A stretch of 64,000 bases of DNA from Armatimonadota bacterium (lineage in GTDB: Bacteria > Sysuimicrobiota > Sysuimicrobiia > Sysuimicrobiales > Humicultoraceae): assembly GCA_031459715.1 (NCBI GenBank), contig JAVKIA010000001.1, positions 48,419 through 112,418 of the forward strand, read 5' to 3'. Shown here piece by piece: positions 31,811 through 40,570 of the stretch. The translations under genes and the position numbers were made by a program. The stretch's first letter is position 1. Each line of letters opens with the position of its first letter. The notes under the pieces were generated by a model. It ran no database searches. It had not been told where the DNA came from and was given only the letters and a program-made list of their open reading frames with translations.

Positions 31811-32926
31811 TCTAACGGGCGGGTGCAGACGGGTCCCACCATCCGGGATGTGGCCCTGCACGCCGGAGTGTCTGTGGCCACCGTTTCCCGGGTGATCAAC
31901 GACAGCCCGCACAAGGTGCACCCGGTGACCCGGCGGCGGGTGTTGCGGGCGGTGGCCCATCTGGGGTACTACCCCAATGCCGTGGCCCAGGGACTGCGCC
32001 GCGGGACCACGCGCACCATCGCCCTCATCGTCCCCGACATCAGCAACCCCTTCTTCCCCGCGGTTGCCCGGGGGGTGGAAGATGTGGCGCGACGGCACGG
32101 GTACGCCCTGGTCCTGGGCAACACCGATGGAGATGCGGCGCGGGAGCGTGCCTACCTGGAGATCCTGCGCAAGCGCTGGGTGGACGGCGTCCTCTTCGCC
32201 AGCGCCAGCGGAGACGCCCGGCCCCTGCGGATGCTTCGGGCCGGAGGGGTGCCCGCGGTGCTCATCGCCCGTGAGGCCACCGACGGCGAGATCGACACAG
32301 TGCTGGTGGACAGTTTCGCCGGGATGCGCCTGGCCACGGCCCACCTGCTGCGCCTGGGCCACCGGCGCATCGCCTACATCGGGGGACCGCGCGGCCTTCC
32401 GGTGGCCCGGGAGCGCCTCCGCGGCTACCGGCAGGCCCTGCGTGACCAAGGCATCTGCCCCGACCCGCGTCTGGTGGTCGCCGGCGATTTCCGGGTGGAG
32501 GGAGGCCGCACCGCCGTGCGCCGGCTGCTGGCCCGACGAAGCACCTTCACCGCGCTGGCGGCGGCCAACGACCTGATGGCCATCGGGGCCATGGAGGCGC
32601 TGCGCGCTGCCGGCCGGCGCATTCCCGACGATGTGGCCGTGGTCGGCTTCGACGACATCCCCTTCGCCGCGTTCGTCGACCCCCCGCTGACCACGGTGGC
32701 CCAGCCCACCTACCGGCTGGGGGCGCTGGCCATGGAGCGGCTCCTGGCGCTGATGCGCGGAGAGGCCGGGGCCCCCCGGCGCATGGTCTTGAAGCCGCAG
32801 CTGGTGGTGCGCCGCTCCTGCGGCGGCCCACCGTCGCCACGACGGGTGGGCGGCACCGCGGCGCGTCTGCGCCCCGTGCCCATGCGACCTGCAAAGCACT
32901 CTGTGCCAAGGGAGGAGATGGGATGA
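31802..32926 (+). CDS. LacI-family transcriptional regulator
   Basis: This is a sugar-responsive repressor heading the long catabolic run. The N-terminal helix-turn-helix is TIRDVALHAGVSVATVSRVI (about residues 13-32) followed by the hinge helix region NAVAQGLRRG. The ligand domain resembles ribose-binding proteins, with IALIVPDISNPFF, AALTANDL-type AAANDLMAIGAM and VAVVGFDDIPFAAF. At 374 residues it is slightly longer than usual because of a basic C-terminal tail. ATG 31802 lacks a clear ribosome site; GTG 31823 is an alternative. Its stop overlaps the dehydrogenase start (ATGA). A cyclitol or derived sugar acid is the expected inducer from context. Confidence 0.92.
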   Translation: MHGSNGRVQTGPTIRDVALHAGVSVATVSRVINDSPHKVHPVTRRRVLRAVAHLGYYPNAVAQGLRRGTTRTIALIVPDISNPFFPAVARGVEDVARRHGYALVLGNTDGDAARERAYLEILRKRWVDGVLFASASGDARPLRMLRAGGVPAVLIAREATDGEIDTVLVDSFAGMRLATAHLLRLGHRRIAYIGGPRGLPVARERLRGYRQALRDQGICPDPRLVVAGDFRVEGGRTAVRRLLARRSTFTALAAANDLMAIGAMEALRAAGRRIPDDVAVVGFDDIPFAAFVDPPLTTVAQPTYRLGALAMERLLALMRGEAGAPRRMVLKPQLVVRRSCGGPPSPRRVGGTAARLRPVPMRPAKHSVPREEMG

Positions 32927-34098
32927 AGGCGCTGGTCCTGGAAGCGGAGTGGCGGCCGCGGGATGGCTACGTCCCCACGGCCTGGGAGGTGGAGACTCGA
33001 AAGGCGATCACCGGCAGCAGCGTCTGGCACCGCCCGCGTCTGGCGCTGGCGGATCTGCCCCAGCCCGCGCCCGGTCCCCGCGAGGTGCTCATCCGGCCGC
33101 GGGCCTGCGGCGTCTGCGGGTCGGACGTGCACTTCGTCGAGACCGACGAGCAGGGCTACATGCTCTACCCCGGCCTGACCCGGTTCCCCGTGGTCATCGG
33201 TCACGAGTTCTCCGGGGAGGTGGTGGAGGTCGGCCGTGAGGTGCGCGACCTGGCCCCTGGTGACATGGTGACCTGTGAGGAGATGATCTGGTGCGGCGAG
33301 TGCATCCCCTGCCGCAACGGCTACCCCAACCAGTGCCTGCGGCTGGAGGAGATCGGCTTCACCATCCACGGAGCGCAGGCGGAATACATCGCCGTGGGGG
33401 CCAAGTACTGCTGGAAGATCAACGCCCTGGCCGAGGCCTACGGGGACGTGGAACGGGCCTACGAGGCCGGGGCCCTCACCGAGCCCACCGCGGTGGCCTA
33501 CAACGGGATGTTCACCCGGGCCGGGGGCTTCAGGCCCGGCGGCTACGTGGTAGTCTTCGGCACCGGGCCCATCGGCTTCGCCGCCATCGCCCTGGCGCGG
33601 GCCGCCGGCGCCGGCCGGATCATCGCCTTCGAGGTCTCCCCCTTACGCCGGGAACTGGCGCAGCGTGTGGGGGCGGATGCGGTCTTCGACCCTGCAGCCC
33701 TGCGGCAGCAGGACACCCGGCCGCGCGAGGTGATCCGCGAGCTCACCCAGGGGGAGGGAGCGGACATGCAGGTGGAGGCCGCCGGAGCCATGAGCCAGAC
33801 CGTCCCGGAGATGGAAGAGTCTCTGGCCGTGGGCGGGAAGATCGTCATCATCGGCCGGGCCGCCGAGCGCGCCCCCCTCTACCTGGAGCACTTCCAGACC
33901 CACGCAGCACAGATCTTCGGCGCGCAGGGGCACTCCGGGTACGGCAACTTCCCCAACGTCATCCGCCTGGTGGCGGCGCGACGCGTGGACCTGACGCCCA
34001 TCATCACCAGCCGCTTCACCCTGGGGCAGGGGGTGGAGGCCCTGCAGAAGGCCACGCGGCGTGAGGACGGAAAGATCATGATCCGCGCCGCATCCTGA
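32923..34098 (+). CDS. iolM: Zinc-dependent dehydrogenase, probable scyllo-inosose 3-dehydrogenase
   Basis: This is a medium-chain zinc dehydrogenase of 391 residues. Catalytic zinc ligands are in RACGVCGSDVHF and VIGHEFSGEVVEV. The structural zinc site is WCGECIPCRNGYPNQC (C-x2-C-x2-C-x7-C), and the NAD site is VVFGTGPIGFAAI. From memory, the long N-terminus and the CEEMIWCGEC form match the Thermotoga maritima IolM protein of the alternative inositol pathway, which oxidises 2-keto-myo-inositol to a diketone. Context supports this: a Gfo/Idh/MocA dehydrogenase and IolN- and IolO-like genes are in the same run. Threonine or sorbitol dehydrogenase activity is the main alternative. Confidence 0.75.
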   Translation: MKALVLEAEWRPRDGYVPTAWEVETRKAITGSSVWHRPRLALADLPQPAPGPREVLIRPRACGVCGSDVHFVETDEQGYMLYPGLTRFPVVIGHEFSGEVVEVGREVRDLAPGDMVTCEEMIWCGECIPCRNGYPNQCLRLEEIGFTIHGAQAEYIAVGAKYCWKINALAEAYGDVERAYEAGALTEPTAVAYNGMFTRAGGFRPGGYVVVFGTGPIGFAAIALARAAGAGRIIAFEVSPLRRELAQRVGADAVFDPAALRQQDTRPREVIRELTQGEGADMQVEAAGAMSQTVPEMEESLAVGGKIVIIGRAAERAPLYLEHFQTHAAQIFGAQGHSGYGNFPNVIRLVAARRVDLTPIITSRFTLGQGVEALQKATRREDGKIMIRAAS

Positions 34099-34203
34099 TC
34101 CGCCGCCCGTCTGCAGGAGGGGCCGGCCGCGGGAGAGGAGGTGAGCAGAGACAGACCGTGCAGGTGGCAGGATCAAAGACTGGGTGATTGGGGGGAGAGA
34201 CGT

Positions 34204-35175
34204 ATGCGCAAAGCAGTGCTGGCAGCAGTCCTGACGGTCGTGCTGGTCGCCGCCCTCACCTACACCGTGCGGCTGCCGGCAGCGACCCCGCAGCTGTCCT
34301 TTTTCGTCATCGCCCACACCGGTCCGGGCGATCCCTTCTGGGCGGTGGTTAACAAGGGCGTGACCGACGCGGGGAAGGTGCTGGGGGTGCGTGCCGTCTT
34401 CCAAGGACCGCCACAGCGGGACATTCCCGCACAGGTGAACATGGCCCGGGCGGCCATCAATGCCCGGGCGGCCGGCATCGCCATCTCGGTGAGCGACCCG
34501 CCGGCCATCGGTCAGGTCATCCGGGAGGCCCGGGGGAAGGGCATCCCCGTGGTGGCCATCAACGTCAAGGAGCCGGCCGACTACAAGGGCGAGCCTATCC
34601 CCTACATGGCCTATATCGGCATGGATGAGTACGAGGCGGGCAAGAACGTGGCCCGCTACCTCCTGCCCAAGATCCCCCAGGGGGCCAAGGTGCTGATCGC
34701 CATGCACGAGCCCGGCCACGTGGGCCTGGAGGCCCGCGCCCGCGGGATTCGCGAGGTGCTGACGGCGGAGCGGGGCGCCAAGGTGGAAACCCTGGACACC
34801 ACCCAGGACCCCACGAAGTCGCTGGCCACCATGCGCGCCTTCCTCAAGGCCAACCCCGACACCAAGGCCCTCTTCACCCTGGGACCGCTGGGGGCCATCC
34901 CCGCCATCAAGATGATCCGGGAGGACAAGCTGGCGGGGAAGATCGCCATGGCCTCCTTCGACCTCGACGCCACCACCATCCAGGCCATCAAGGAAGGGCT
35001 GGTGGAGGCCACGGTGGACCAGCAGCAGTACCTGCAGGGGTTCATCTCCGTGATCCAGCTCTTCCTGTACGCCAAGTACAAGCTGGAGCCCACCGACTAC
35101 AACACCGGCCGGGGCCTGGTCACCAAGGCCACCGCGGCCGCTGTCGAGTCGCTGGTCAAACAGGGGTATCGCTGA
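34204..35175 (+). CDS. Sugar ABC transporter substrate-binding protein (ribose/inositol type)
   Basis: This is a periplasmic binding protein of the RbsB/XylF family (323 residues) with a signal peptide (KAVLAAVLTVVLVAAL). The body has FVIAHTGPGDPFWAVVNKGV, VSDPPAIGQVIREARGKGIPVVAIN and AYIGMDEYEAGKNVARYL. ATG 34204 is preferred because GGGGGGAGAGACGT precedes it and the signal peptide starts there; a GTG at 34141 would add a hydrophilic leader. It belongs to the first transport module with the permease and ATPase that follow. Linked IolM and IolG suggest inositol or another cyclitol as ligand. A 12-bp stem hairpin follows the stop codon. Confidence 0.9.
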   Translation: MRKAVLAAVLTVVLVAALTYTVRLPAATPQLSFFVIAHTGPGDPFWAVVNKGVTDAGKVLGVRAVFQGPPQRDIPAQVNMARAAINARAAGIAISVSDPPAIGQVIREARGKGIPVVAINVKEPADYKGEPIPYMAYIGMDEYEAGKNVARYLLPKIPQGAKVLIAMHEPGHVGLEARARGIREVLTAERGAKVETLDTTQDPTKSLATMRAFLKANPDTKALFTLGPLGAIPAIKMIREDKLAGKIAMASFDLDATTIQAIKEGLVEATVDQQQYLQGFISVIQLFLYAKYKLEPTDYNTGRGLVTKATAAAVESLVKQGYR

Positions 35176-35184
35176 TCGTCCCCG

Positions 35185-35213
35185 GGGGCGGGGACGGTCT
35201 GCGTCCCCGCCCC
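35185..35213 (+). promoter_or_regulatory. GC-rich hairpin between binding protein and permease genes (module 1)
   Basis: A perfect 12-bp stem GGGGCGGGGACG (35185-35196) / CGTCCCCGCCCC (35202-35213) with loop GTCTG lies in the 50-base gap. There is no U-tract, so partial attenuation or protection of the upstream mRNA 3' end is more likely than full termination. The same arrangement recurs in the two later importer modules. Confidence 0.75.
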
Positions 35214-35225
35214 GATGGTGAGACG

Positions 35226-36266
35226 GTGGGGGGCGTGAGCGGAAAGGCGATCTCCGGCGGAGCCGAGGCCAGAGCAGCGGAGGCGCGGCCGCCCCGGGCG
35301 GCCAGGGGATGGCGCCAGCTCCTGGCTGTGCGGGAGCTGGGGGTGCTGATCGCCCTGGGTGTCCTGGTGGCGCTGTTCACCTTCCTCCAGCCTGCCTTCC
35401 TCACCCTGGACACCTTCGGGGACATCCTGACCCAGGCCGCCGAGCTGGGAGTGGCCGCCGTGGGGGTCACCTTCCTCATGATCGCCGGCGAGTTCGACCT
35501 CTCGGTGGGTTCCAACTTCGCCTTCGCCGGAGTCCTCCTCGCTCTGCTGGTCGCGGAGCTTGCCGTCTCCCCACTGCTGGCCGTGCCCGCCGCCCTGGCC
35601 GTTGCCGCCTGCATCGGGCTGCTCAATGGGGTCATCACGCTGGCCACGCGCATCCCCTCCTTCATCACCACGCTGGGGACCATGATGATGTGGCGCGGGC
35701 TGGCCCTGGCCATCACCGGCGGCTGGCCCATCAGCATCCTCACCGCTTCCACCCTCCTGGACGTGCTGGGGGGCAGAGCGGTCTACGGCACCCTGCGGGT
35801 CTCGGCCATCTGGCTGCTGCTGGTTACAGGGATCTTCTGGATACTGCTGGGCAAGACGCCCTACGGGAACTGGGTCTTCGCCACCGGCGGAAAGCGTGAG
35901 GCGGCCCGGGCCCTGGGCGTGCCGGTGGCCCGGGTCAAGCTCGTCAACTTTACCCTGGCCGGGGTCCTGGCCGGCGCGGCGGGCTTCATGCAATTCGGGC
36001 GGATGAGCTCCATGTCTCCCGTTTGGGGGGACGCTCTGGCCCTGGAGGCCATCGCCGCCGCGGTGATCGGCGGGACCTCCCTGATGGGGGGGTCGGGGAC
36101 GATCCTGGGGACGATCCTGGGGGCCATCACCATGGCGGCCATCCGCGTGGGGCTGGTCATGGTGGGCGCGCCCGCCTACTGGTACACCGCCTTCCTCGGC
36201 GTGGTCATCGTGCTGGCCGTGATCCTCAACGTGAAGCTGGAGGCCACCTTCGCATGGCGGCGGTAG
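35226..36266 (+). CDS. Sugar ABC transporter permease (RbsC/AraH type)
   Basis: This is the membrane subunit of the ribose-type importer, 346 residues with eight to ten hydrophobic segments. Family hallmarks are GVTFLMIAGEFDLSVGS near residue 80, IPSFITTLGTMMMWRGLAL, and the C-terminal IAAAVIGGTSLMGGSGTILG with the ATPase-contact region NFTLAGVLAGAAGFMQF. The N-terminal 30 residues are Ala/Arg-rich; GTG 35226 or GTG 35235 could be the start. It overlaps the ATPase gene by 13 bases. Confidence 0.92.
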   Translation: MGGVSGKAISGGAEARAAEARPPRAARGWRQLLAVRELGVLIALGVLVALFTFLQPAFLTLDTFGDILTQAAELGVAAVGVTFLMIAGEFDLSVGSNFAFAGVLLALLVAELAVSPLLAVPAALAVAACIGLLNGVITLATRIPSFITTLGTMMMWRGLALAITGGWPISILTASTLLDVLGGRAVYGTLRVSAIWLLLVTGIFWILLGKTPYGNWVFATGGKREAARALGVPVARVKLVNFTLAGVLAGAAGFMQFGRMSSMSPVWGDALALEAIAAAVIGGTSLMGGSGTILGTILGAITMAAIRVGLVMVGAPAYWYTAFLGVVIVLAVILNVKLEATFAWRR

Positions 36267-37054
36267 CCCGGCCGGTGCAGGCGGTGGCGCGGCCTGCATG
36301 GCTGCTGGAAGCGCGCGGCATCAGCAAAGCCTTCGGCAAGGTGCAGGCGCTGCTGGGCGTTGACTTCGCTGTGGGCTACCAGGAGGTGGTGGGCCTAGTG
36401 GGCGACAACGGTGCGGGCAAGTCCACGCTGATCAAGATCATCACCGGGGTCTACCCGCCCGACGCCGGGGAGCTGTTCTTCGAGGGGCGGCCGGTGCGAC
36501 TGCACTCGCCCAAGGAGGCGCGGGGCCTGGGCATCGAGACCGTCTACCAGGACCTGGCGCTGGTGGAGCAGATGAGCATCGCCCGCAACTTCTTCCTGGG
36601 CAACGAGCCCGCTCGCCGCCTCGGTCCCCTCCGTCTGCTGGACAGCCGGGCGATGCACGAGGTCACCGAGCAGGTCTTGCGGGAGATCGGGATCACCACA
36701 CTGCGCTCGGCGTCCCAGGACGTGGGCGTCCTCTCCGGTGGCGAGCGCCAGGCCATCGCCATCGGCAGGACCATGCACTTCGGGGCGAAGCTGATCATCC
36801 TGGACGAGCCCACCTCGGCGCTTTCCATCAAGGAGACGCGCAAGGTCCTGGATTACATCCAGGAGGCCAAGCGGCGCGGCCTCTCGGTAATCTTCATCAC
36901 TCACAACCTCTACCACGTCTACCCCGTCTCTGACCGCATCGTGGTCCTGGACCACGGGCGCAAGGTGGGGGACTTCGCCCGGGAGGCGGTCTCCATCGAC
37001 GACCTGGTGGAGCTGATCACGCTGCAGCGGGAGGCGGCCCGTGGCCGCCCCTGA
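36254..37054 (+). CDS. Sugar ABC transporter ATP-binding protein (single-domain, FrcA-like)
   Basis: This is an ATPase with one nucleotide-binding domain, as in fructose/inositol FrcA-type systems, not the double-domain RbsA. Motifs are Walker A GDNGAGKST, signature VLSGGERQAIAIGR, Walker B LIILDEPTSALS and switch His in FITHNLYHVY. At 266 residues it is complete. Its ATG lies inside the end of the permease gene and its end overlaps the following isomerase gene by 14 bases, so the module is tightly coupled. Confidence 0.93.
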   Translation: MAAVARPVQAVARPAWLLEARGISKAFGKVQALLGVDFAVGYQEVVGLVGDNGAGKSTLIKIITGVYPPDAGELFFEGRPVRLHSPKEARGLGIETVYQDLALVEQMSIARNFFLGNEPARRLGPLRLLDSRAMHEVTEQVLREIGITTLRSASQDVGVLSGGERQAIAIGRTMHFGAKLIILDEPTSALSIKETRKVLDYIQEAKRRGLSVIFITHNLYHVYPVSDRIVVLDHGRKVGDFAREAVSIDDLVELITLQREAARGRP

Positions 37055-37835
37055 GCTCTGCCCCTGCCTGGATGCCCTCTTTCCCGGGGAGTCACTGGAG
37101 GGGGCCCTGCAGCGGCTGGCTGCGCTGGGCTTCCGCCAGTTCGAGTTCTGGGACTGGCGTGCCCGCGACCTGGACGCTCTGGCGGCCGCGGCCGCCCGCA
37201 GCGGGGTCTCACCTGCCGCCTTCAGCGGCAACACCTTCGAGGAGCCGCTGCTGGACCGAGAGGCCCACGGACGGGCCCTGGCTCACCTGCGGCAGTCGCT
37301 GCAGGCGGCGCAGCGACTGGGCGTGCGTCTGCTGGTGGTGCACGTGGGCTACACCCTTCCCGCCACCAGCCACCGGGAGCAGTGGGAGGCGGCGGTGCGG
37401 GGGCTGCTGGCGGCGGGGGACCTGGCGGCAGCGGCAGGGGTGATGCTGGCGCTGGAGCCGCTCAACTCCCGCATCGACCATCCGGGGTACTTCCTGGACA
37501 GCCTGCCCCAGGCACTGCGGATGCTGGCCGAGGTCGACCACCCGGCGGTGCGCCTGCTGCTGGACATCTACCACATGTGGGTGATGCACGGCGACCTGCG
37601 GCAACACCTGCCGCAGGCGTTACCGCTCGTGGCGCACGTGCACGTGGCTGACGTCCCGGGACGCGGGGAGCCGGGGAGCGGAACGATCCCCTGGGGGGAG
37701 GTGATGGACGCTCTGCGCCGGGGCGGCTACGAGGGCGCCGTCGGTCTGGAATGCTGGCCCACCGGTTCGGTGGAAGCGGCGCTGCGGCGCAGCGTCCAGG
37801 CGCTGACGTTTGGCGCAGTACGGGAGAAGTTGTAG
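37041..37835 (+). CDS. TIM-barrel sugar isomerase/epimerase, hydroxypyruvate isomerase-like
   Basis: This is an AP-endonuclease-2-type TIM barrel of 264 residues. The metal-ligand pattern of hydroxypyruvate-isomerase-like enzymes is visible: VMLALEPLNSRIDHPGYFL (Glu), VRLLLDIYHMWVMHGD (Asp, His), HVHVADVPGRGEPGSGTIPW (His, Asp) and a final GLECWPTG (Glu). It starts with GTG inside the end of the ATPase gene. In this context it may interconvert a keto sugar acid downstream of inositol oxidation. It is distinct from the closer Hyi homologue at 50.6 kb, so a different substrate is likely. Confidence 0.85.
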   Translation: MAAPELCPCLDALFPGESLEGALQRLAALGFRQFEFWDWRARDLDALAAAAARSGVSPAAFSGNTFEEPLLDREAHGRALAHLRQSLQAAQRLGVRLLVVHVGYTLPATSHREQWEAAVRGLLAAGDLAAAAGVMLALEPLNSRIDHPGYFLDSLPQALRMLAEVDHPAVRLLLDIYHMWVMHGDLRQHLPQALPLVAHVHVADVPGRGEPGSGTIPWGEVMDALRRGGYEGAVGLECWPTGSVEAALRRSVQALTFGAVREKL

Positions 37836-37849
37836 GAGGCAAGAGGACC

Positions 37850-38701
37850 GTGATATCCCCGGAGCGATACGGGCTGAACGGTGCTACCACGGGAAAGGCG
37901 GACCTGCTCACCGACCTGCGCGTGGCCCAGGGGGCTGGCTTCGCCACGCTGGAGCTGCGTGACCTCAAGATAGAAGACTACCTGCGGCAGGGAGGGACGC
38001 TGCCCCAGCTGCGAGAGGCCTTTGCCCGGGCGGGGGTAGCGCCGCTCAGCCTGAACGCCCTGGAGCGGGCCACGCTGGCATCCGGAGAGGAATGGGCTGA
38101 GGTGCAGCAGCGCTGCCGCACCCTCTGCCAGTGGGCGCAGGCGCTGGGCTGTCCCTATGTGGTGGCGGTGCCCAGCCCCTGGACGGATGCTTCCGACGCC
38201 CGGCGCATTCGGGAGCAGACGGTGGAGACGCTGGGGGCGCTGGCTGGGATTGCCCGCCCCTTTGGCGTGCGCCTGGGCTTCGAGTTCCTCGGTTTTGGGA
38301 GCTGCTCGGTGACCACACTGGAAGCCGCCCGGGAAATCGTGGCGCAAGTCGCCGATCCCACCGTCGGCCTGGTCATCGACGCCTTTCACTTCTACGTCGG
38401 GGGCTCCGCCTGGAGCAGCCTGGACGGCCTCGACCCCCGCTCCCTGTTCATCGTCCACCTGGACGACGCGGAAGACCGGCCGCGGGAGACCCTGGAGGAC
38501 GCACACCGCCTTCTGCCGGGAGAGGGGGTCATCCCCCTGGAGCGGCTGGTGCGCCGGCTGGAGGCACTGGGTTACGAGGGGGTCTACTCGGTGGAGCTGT
38601 TCCGTCCGGAGTACTGGGCGTGGGAGCCACTGCGTCTGGCCAGGGAGGCGCGGGCCAGCCTGGAGGCCCTGTTCACCAGGGCGGAGGAGGGTGAGGGATG
38701 A
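37850..38701 (+). CDS. TIM-barrel sugar isomerase, IolI/inosose isomerase-like
   Basis: This is a second AP-endonuclease-2-type TIM barrel, 283 residues, of the inosose isomerase/dehydratase group. Ligand-bearing segments are VRLGFEFLGFGSCSVTTLE (Glu), VGLVIDAFHFYVGGSAWSS (Asp, His), LFIVHLDDAEDRPRETLED (His/Asp) and VYSVELFRPEYW (Glu). The text DDAEDRPRE is typical of this subgroup. GTG 37850 follows GTAGGAGGCAAGAGGACC. Its stop overlaps the dehydrogenase start (ATGA). Interconversion of keto-inositol isomers would fit the neighbouring IolG and IolM, but substrate is inferred. Confidence 0.85.
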   Translation: MISPERYGLNGATTGKADLLTDLRVAQGAGFATLELRDLKIEDYLRQGGTLPQLREAFARAGVAPLSLNALERATLASGEEWAEVQQRCRTLCQWAQALGCPYVVAVPSPWTDASDARRIREQTVETLGALAGIARPFGVRLGFEFLGFGSCSVTTLEAAREIVAQVADPTVGLVIDAFHFYVGGSAWSSLDGLDPRSLFIVHLDDAEDRPRETLEDAHRLLPGEGVIPLERLVRRLEALGYEGVYSVELFRPEYWAWEPLRLAREARASLEALFTRAEEGEG

Positions 38702-39690
38702 GCGTGCGGGTGGGGATCCTGGGGGCGGGGTTCATCGGTCGGGTGCACGCCCTGAACCTGCGCCGCGATCCGCGGGTGGAACTGGTGGGCGTCGCCGACG
38801 TGGTGCCTGGGGCGGCGCAGCGGCTGGCCGCCGAAGTGGAGAGCACGCCCATGGGCTCGCTGGCCGAGCTGCTGGACCGCGGCATCGACGCCGTCTACGT
38901 CTGCACGCCCAACGTGCAGCACGTGGAGCCGGTGCTGCAGGCGCTGGGCGCCGGGGTACACGTCTTCTCGGAGAAGCCCATGGCCACCTCATTGCGCGGC
39001 GCCTGGGAGATCCGCCAGGCCGCCGGAGCGTCCCGCGGCGTCTACCAGCTGGGCTTCAACCGCCGCTTCGCCCGCGTCTACCGCTTCCTCAAAGGGCTGA
39101 TCGCCCAGGGGCGGCTGGTGCCGCTGCTGGCCCAGATGAAGCACAACCGCGGCGAGCTGCAGCAGCCCCCTTGGACCGGCGATCCCACCGTCACCGGCGG
39201 CTACCTCTACGAGACGCCGGTGCACCTGTTCGACATGGGCCGCTTCCTCTTCGGCGAGGTGCTCGAGGTCAGCGGGGTGGCCCGGCAGAGCGTGTACAAT
39301 GAACTTGATGGGTTCGTGATGCTGTTTCGTTTTGCCTCCGGGGTGGCGGCCAGCGTCACCTCCGTCGCCCACACCTCCTGGTTCTTCCCGTACGAGCGCG
39401 TCGAGGTGTATGGGCCGCACCAGACGGCCGTGACGGAGGAGCTGGAGCGCGCCTGGTTCAGCCCGGAGGTACGAGGGCAGGTGGAGGCCATCGACTGCTT
39501 CCAGATGCCCTTCGAGGACAAGTGGGGCTACGGGGAGGAGGACCGCCGCTTCATCGACGCGGTGCTGGGCGAGGCGCCGCCGCCGGTGACCGCCGAGGAC
39601 GGCTACCGGGCCACGGAGCTGGTGGAGGCCGTCTACCAGGCCGCTCGCACGGGAGCAGCAGTGCCTCTGCCGCTGCCGCAGCCTCAGTGA
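38698..39690 (+). CDS. iolG: Gfo/Idh/MocA oxidoreductase, probable inositol 2-dehydrogenase
   Basis: This is an NAD-dependent sugar dehydrogenase of 330 residues. The Rossmann motif is VGILGAGFIGRVHALNL, the catalytic Lys lies in VFSEKPMATSL near residue 97, and the Asp/His pair region is GGYLYETPVHLFDMGRFLFG. The family includes myo-inositol 2-dehydrogenase and many other sugar dehydrogenases. The linked LacI regulator, cyclitol-type isomerase and IolM homologue make the inositol reaction (to 2-keto-myo-inositol) the best proposal. It overlaps the preceding isomerase gene by four bases. Confidence 0.8.
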   Translation: MSVRVGILGAGFIGRVHALNLRRDPRVELVGVADVVPGAAQRLAAEVESTPMGSLAELLDRGIDAVYVCTPNVQHVEPVLQALGAGVHVFSEKPMATSLRGAWEIRQAAGASRGVYQLGFNRRFARVYRFLKGLIAQGRLVPLLAQMKHNRGELQQPPWTGDPTVTGGYLYETPVHLFDMGRFLFGEVLEVSGVARQSVYNELDGFVMLFRFASGVAASVTSVAHTSWFFPYERVEVYGPHQTAVTEELERAWFSPEVRGQVEAIDCFQMPFEDKWGYGEEDRRFIDAVLGEAPPPVTAEDGYRATELVEAVYQAARTGAAVPLPLPQPQ

Positions 39691-39697
39691 GCAAGCC

Positions 39698-40570
39698 GTG
39701 AGCGCACGTGCCGGACGCTACCGCCTCGTCGTAGCCGACATCGACGGGACCCTGGTGACGTCGCAGCGCACCATCACCGCCCGCGTGCGGCGCGCCGTGC
39801 GCCAGGCCCAGCGGCGCGGCGTGCGGGTCTGCCTGGCTACCGGGCGTACCTGGCGTTCCGCCCGCCGCTACTTCCAGACGCTGGGCGCCGACCCACCAGC
39901 CATCCTCTATAACGGCGGCCTGATTTACGACTTCGCCCGCGAGCGGGTCATTTACCGCCGCCCCATGTCTCTGCGCCAGGCACAGCGGGTGATCCGCGCC
40001 CTGGACGCCTTCCCCGACCTGGCCGCGCACTACTACGTGGACGAAGGGATTTACGTGCGCTGGCACACCCCCCTGGTCCTGGCCACGGCACGGCAGGACC
40101 ACATCTTGCCGCAGGCGGTAGGGGACTTCCGGCGTCTGCGCGGTCAGCCCATGAAGTTCCGCATCCTCGGGCCGCGGCCCCGCCTGGTGGCGCTGGCGCG
40201 GAGGGTGCGCCGCGCGGGGGCTCCGGGAACACTGGTCTTCTCCGGGCCCACCTCCCTGGAGGTCCTCCCCCCGGGGGTCTCCAAGGGCGCCGCTGTGCGC
40301 CGCGTGGCCAGCCTGCTGGGCGTACCGCTACGCCAGGTGATTGCGGTGGGGGATGAGCTCAACGACCTGAGCATGCTCCAGGTGGCCGGCTGCGGCGTGG
40401 CCATGGGCAGCGCGCCCCGGGAGCTGCGCCGGGTCGCCGACTACGTGGCGCCCAGCAGCGACCAGGACGGGCTGGCGGAGGTGATCCATCGATTTGTGCT
40501 CACGGAAGAGACAGACGATCTGCCCGGAGCAGTCCGACCGGGTCATAGACAGAAAAGGAGGGGAGCATGA
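39698..40570 (+). CDS. HAD-superfamily Cof-type phosphatase
   Basis: This is a type IIB HAD hydrolase of 290 residues. Motif I is VVADIDGTLVTSQRTI, motif II lies in CLATGRTWRSARR, Lys of motif III is near PGVSKGAAVRRVASLLG, and motif IV is VGDELNDLSMLQVAG. Such enzymes dephosphorylate sugar phosphates or flavin precursors. GTG 39698 begins 8 bases after the dehydrogenase, and the stop overlaps the next binding-protein gene (ATGATG), joining modules 1 and 2. A role on a sugar phosphate is plausible, especially if the following importer takes up phosphorylated sugars. Confidence 0.9.
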   Translation: MSARAGRYRLVVADIDGTLVTSQRTITARVRRAVRQAQRRGVRVCLATGRTWRSARRYFQTLGADPPAILYNGGLIYDFARERVIYRRPMSLRQAQRVIRALDAFPDLAAHYYVDEGIYVRWHTPLVLATARQDHILPQAVGDFRRLRGQPMKFRILGPRPRLVALARRVRRAGAPGTLVFSGPTSLEVLPPGVSKGAAVRRVASLLGVPLRQVIAVGDELNDLSMLQVAGCGVAMGSAPRELRRVADYVAPSSDQDGLAEVIHRFVLTEETDDLPGAVRPGHRQKRRGA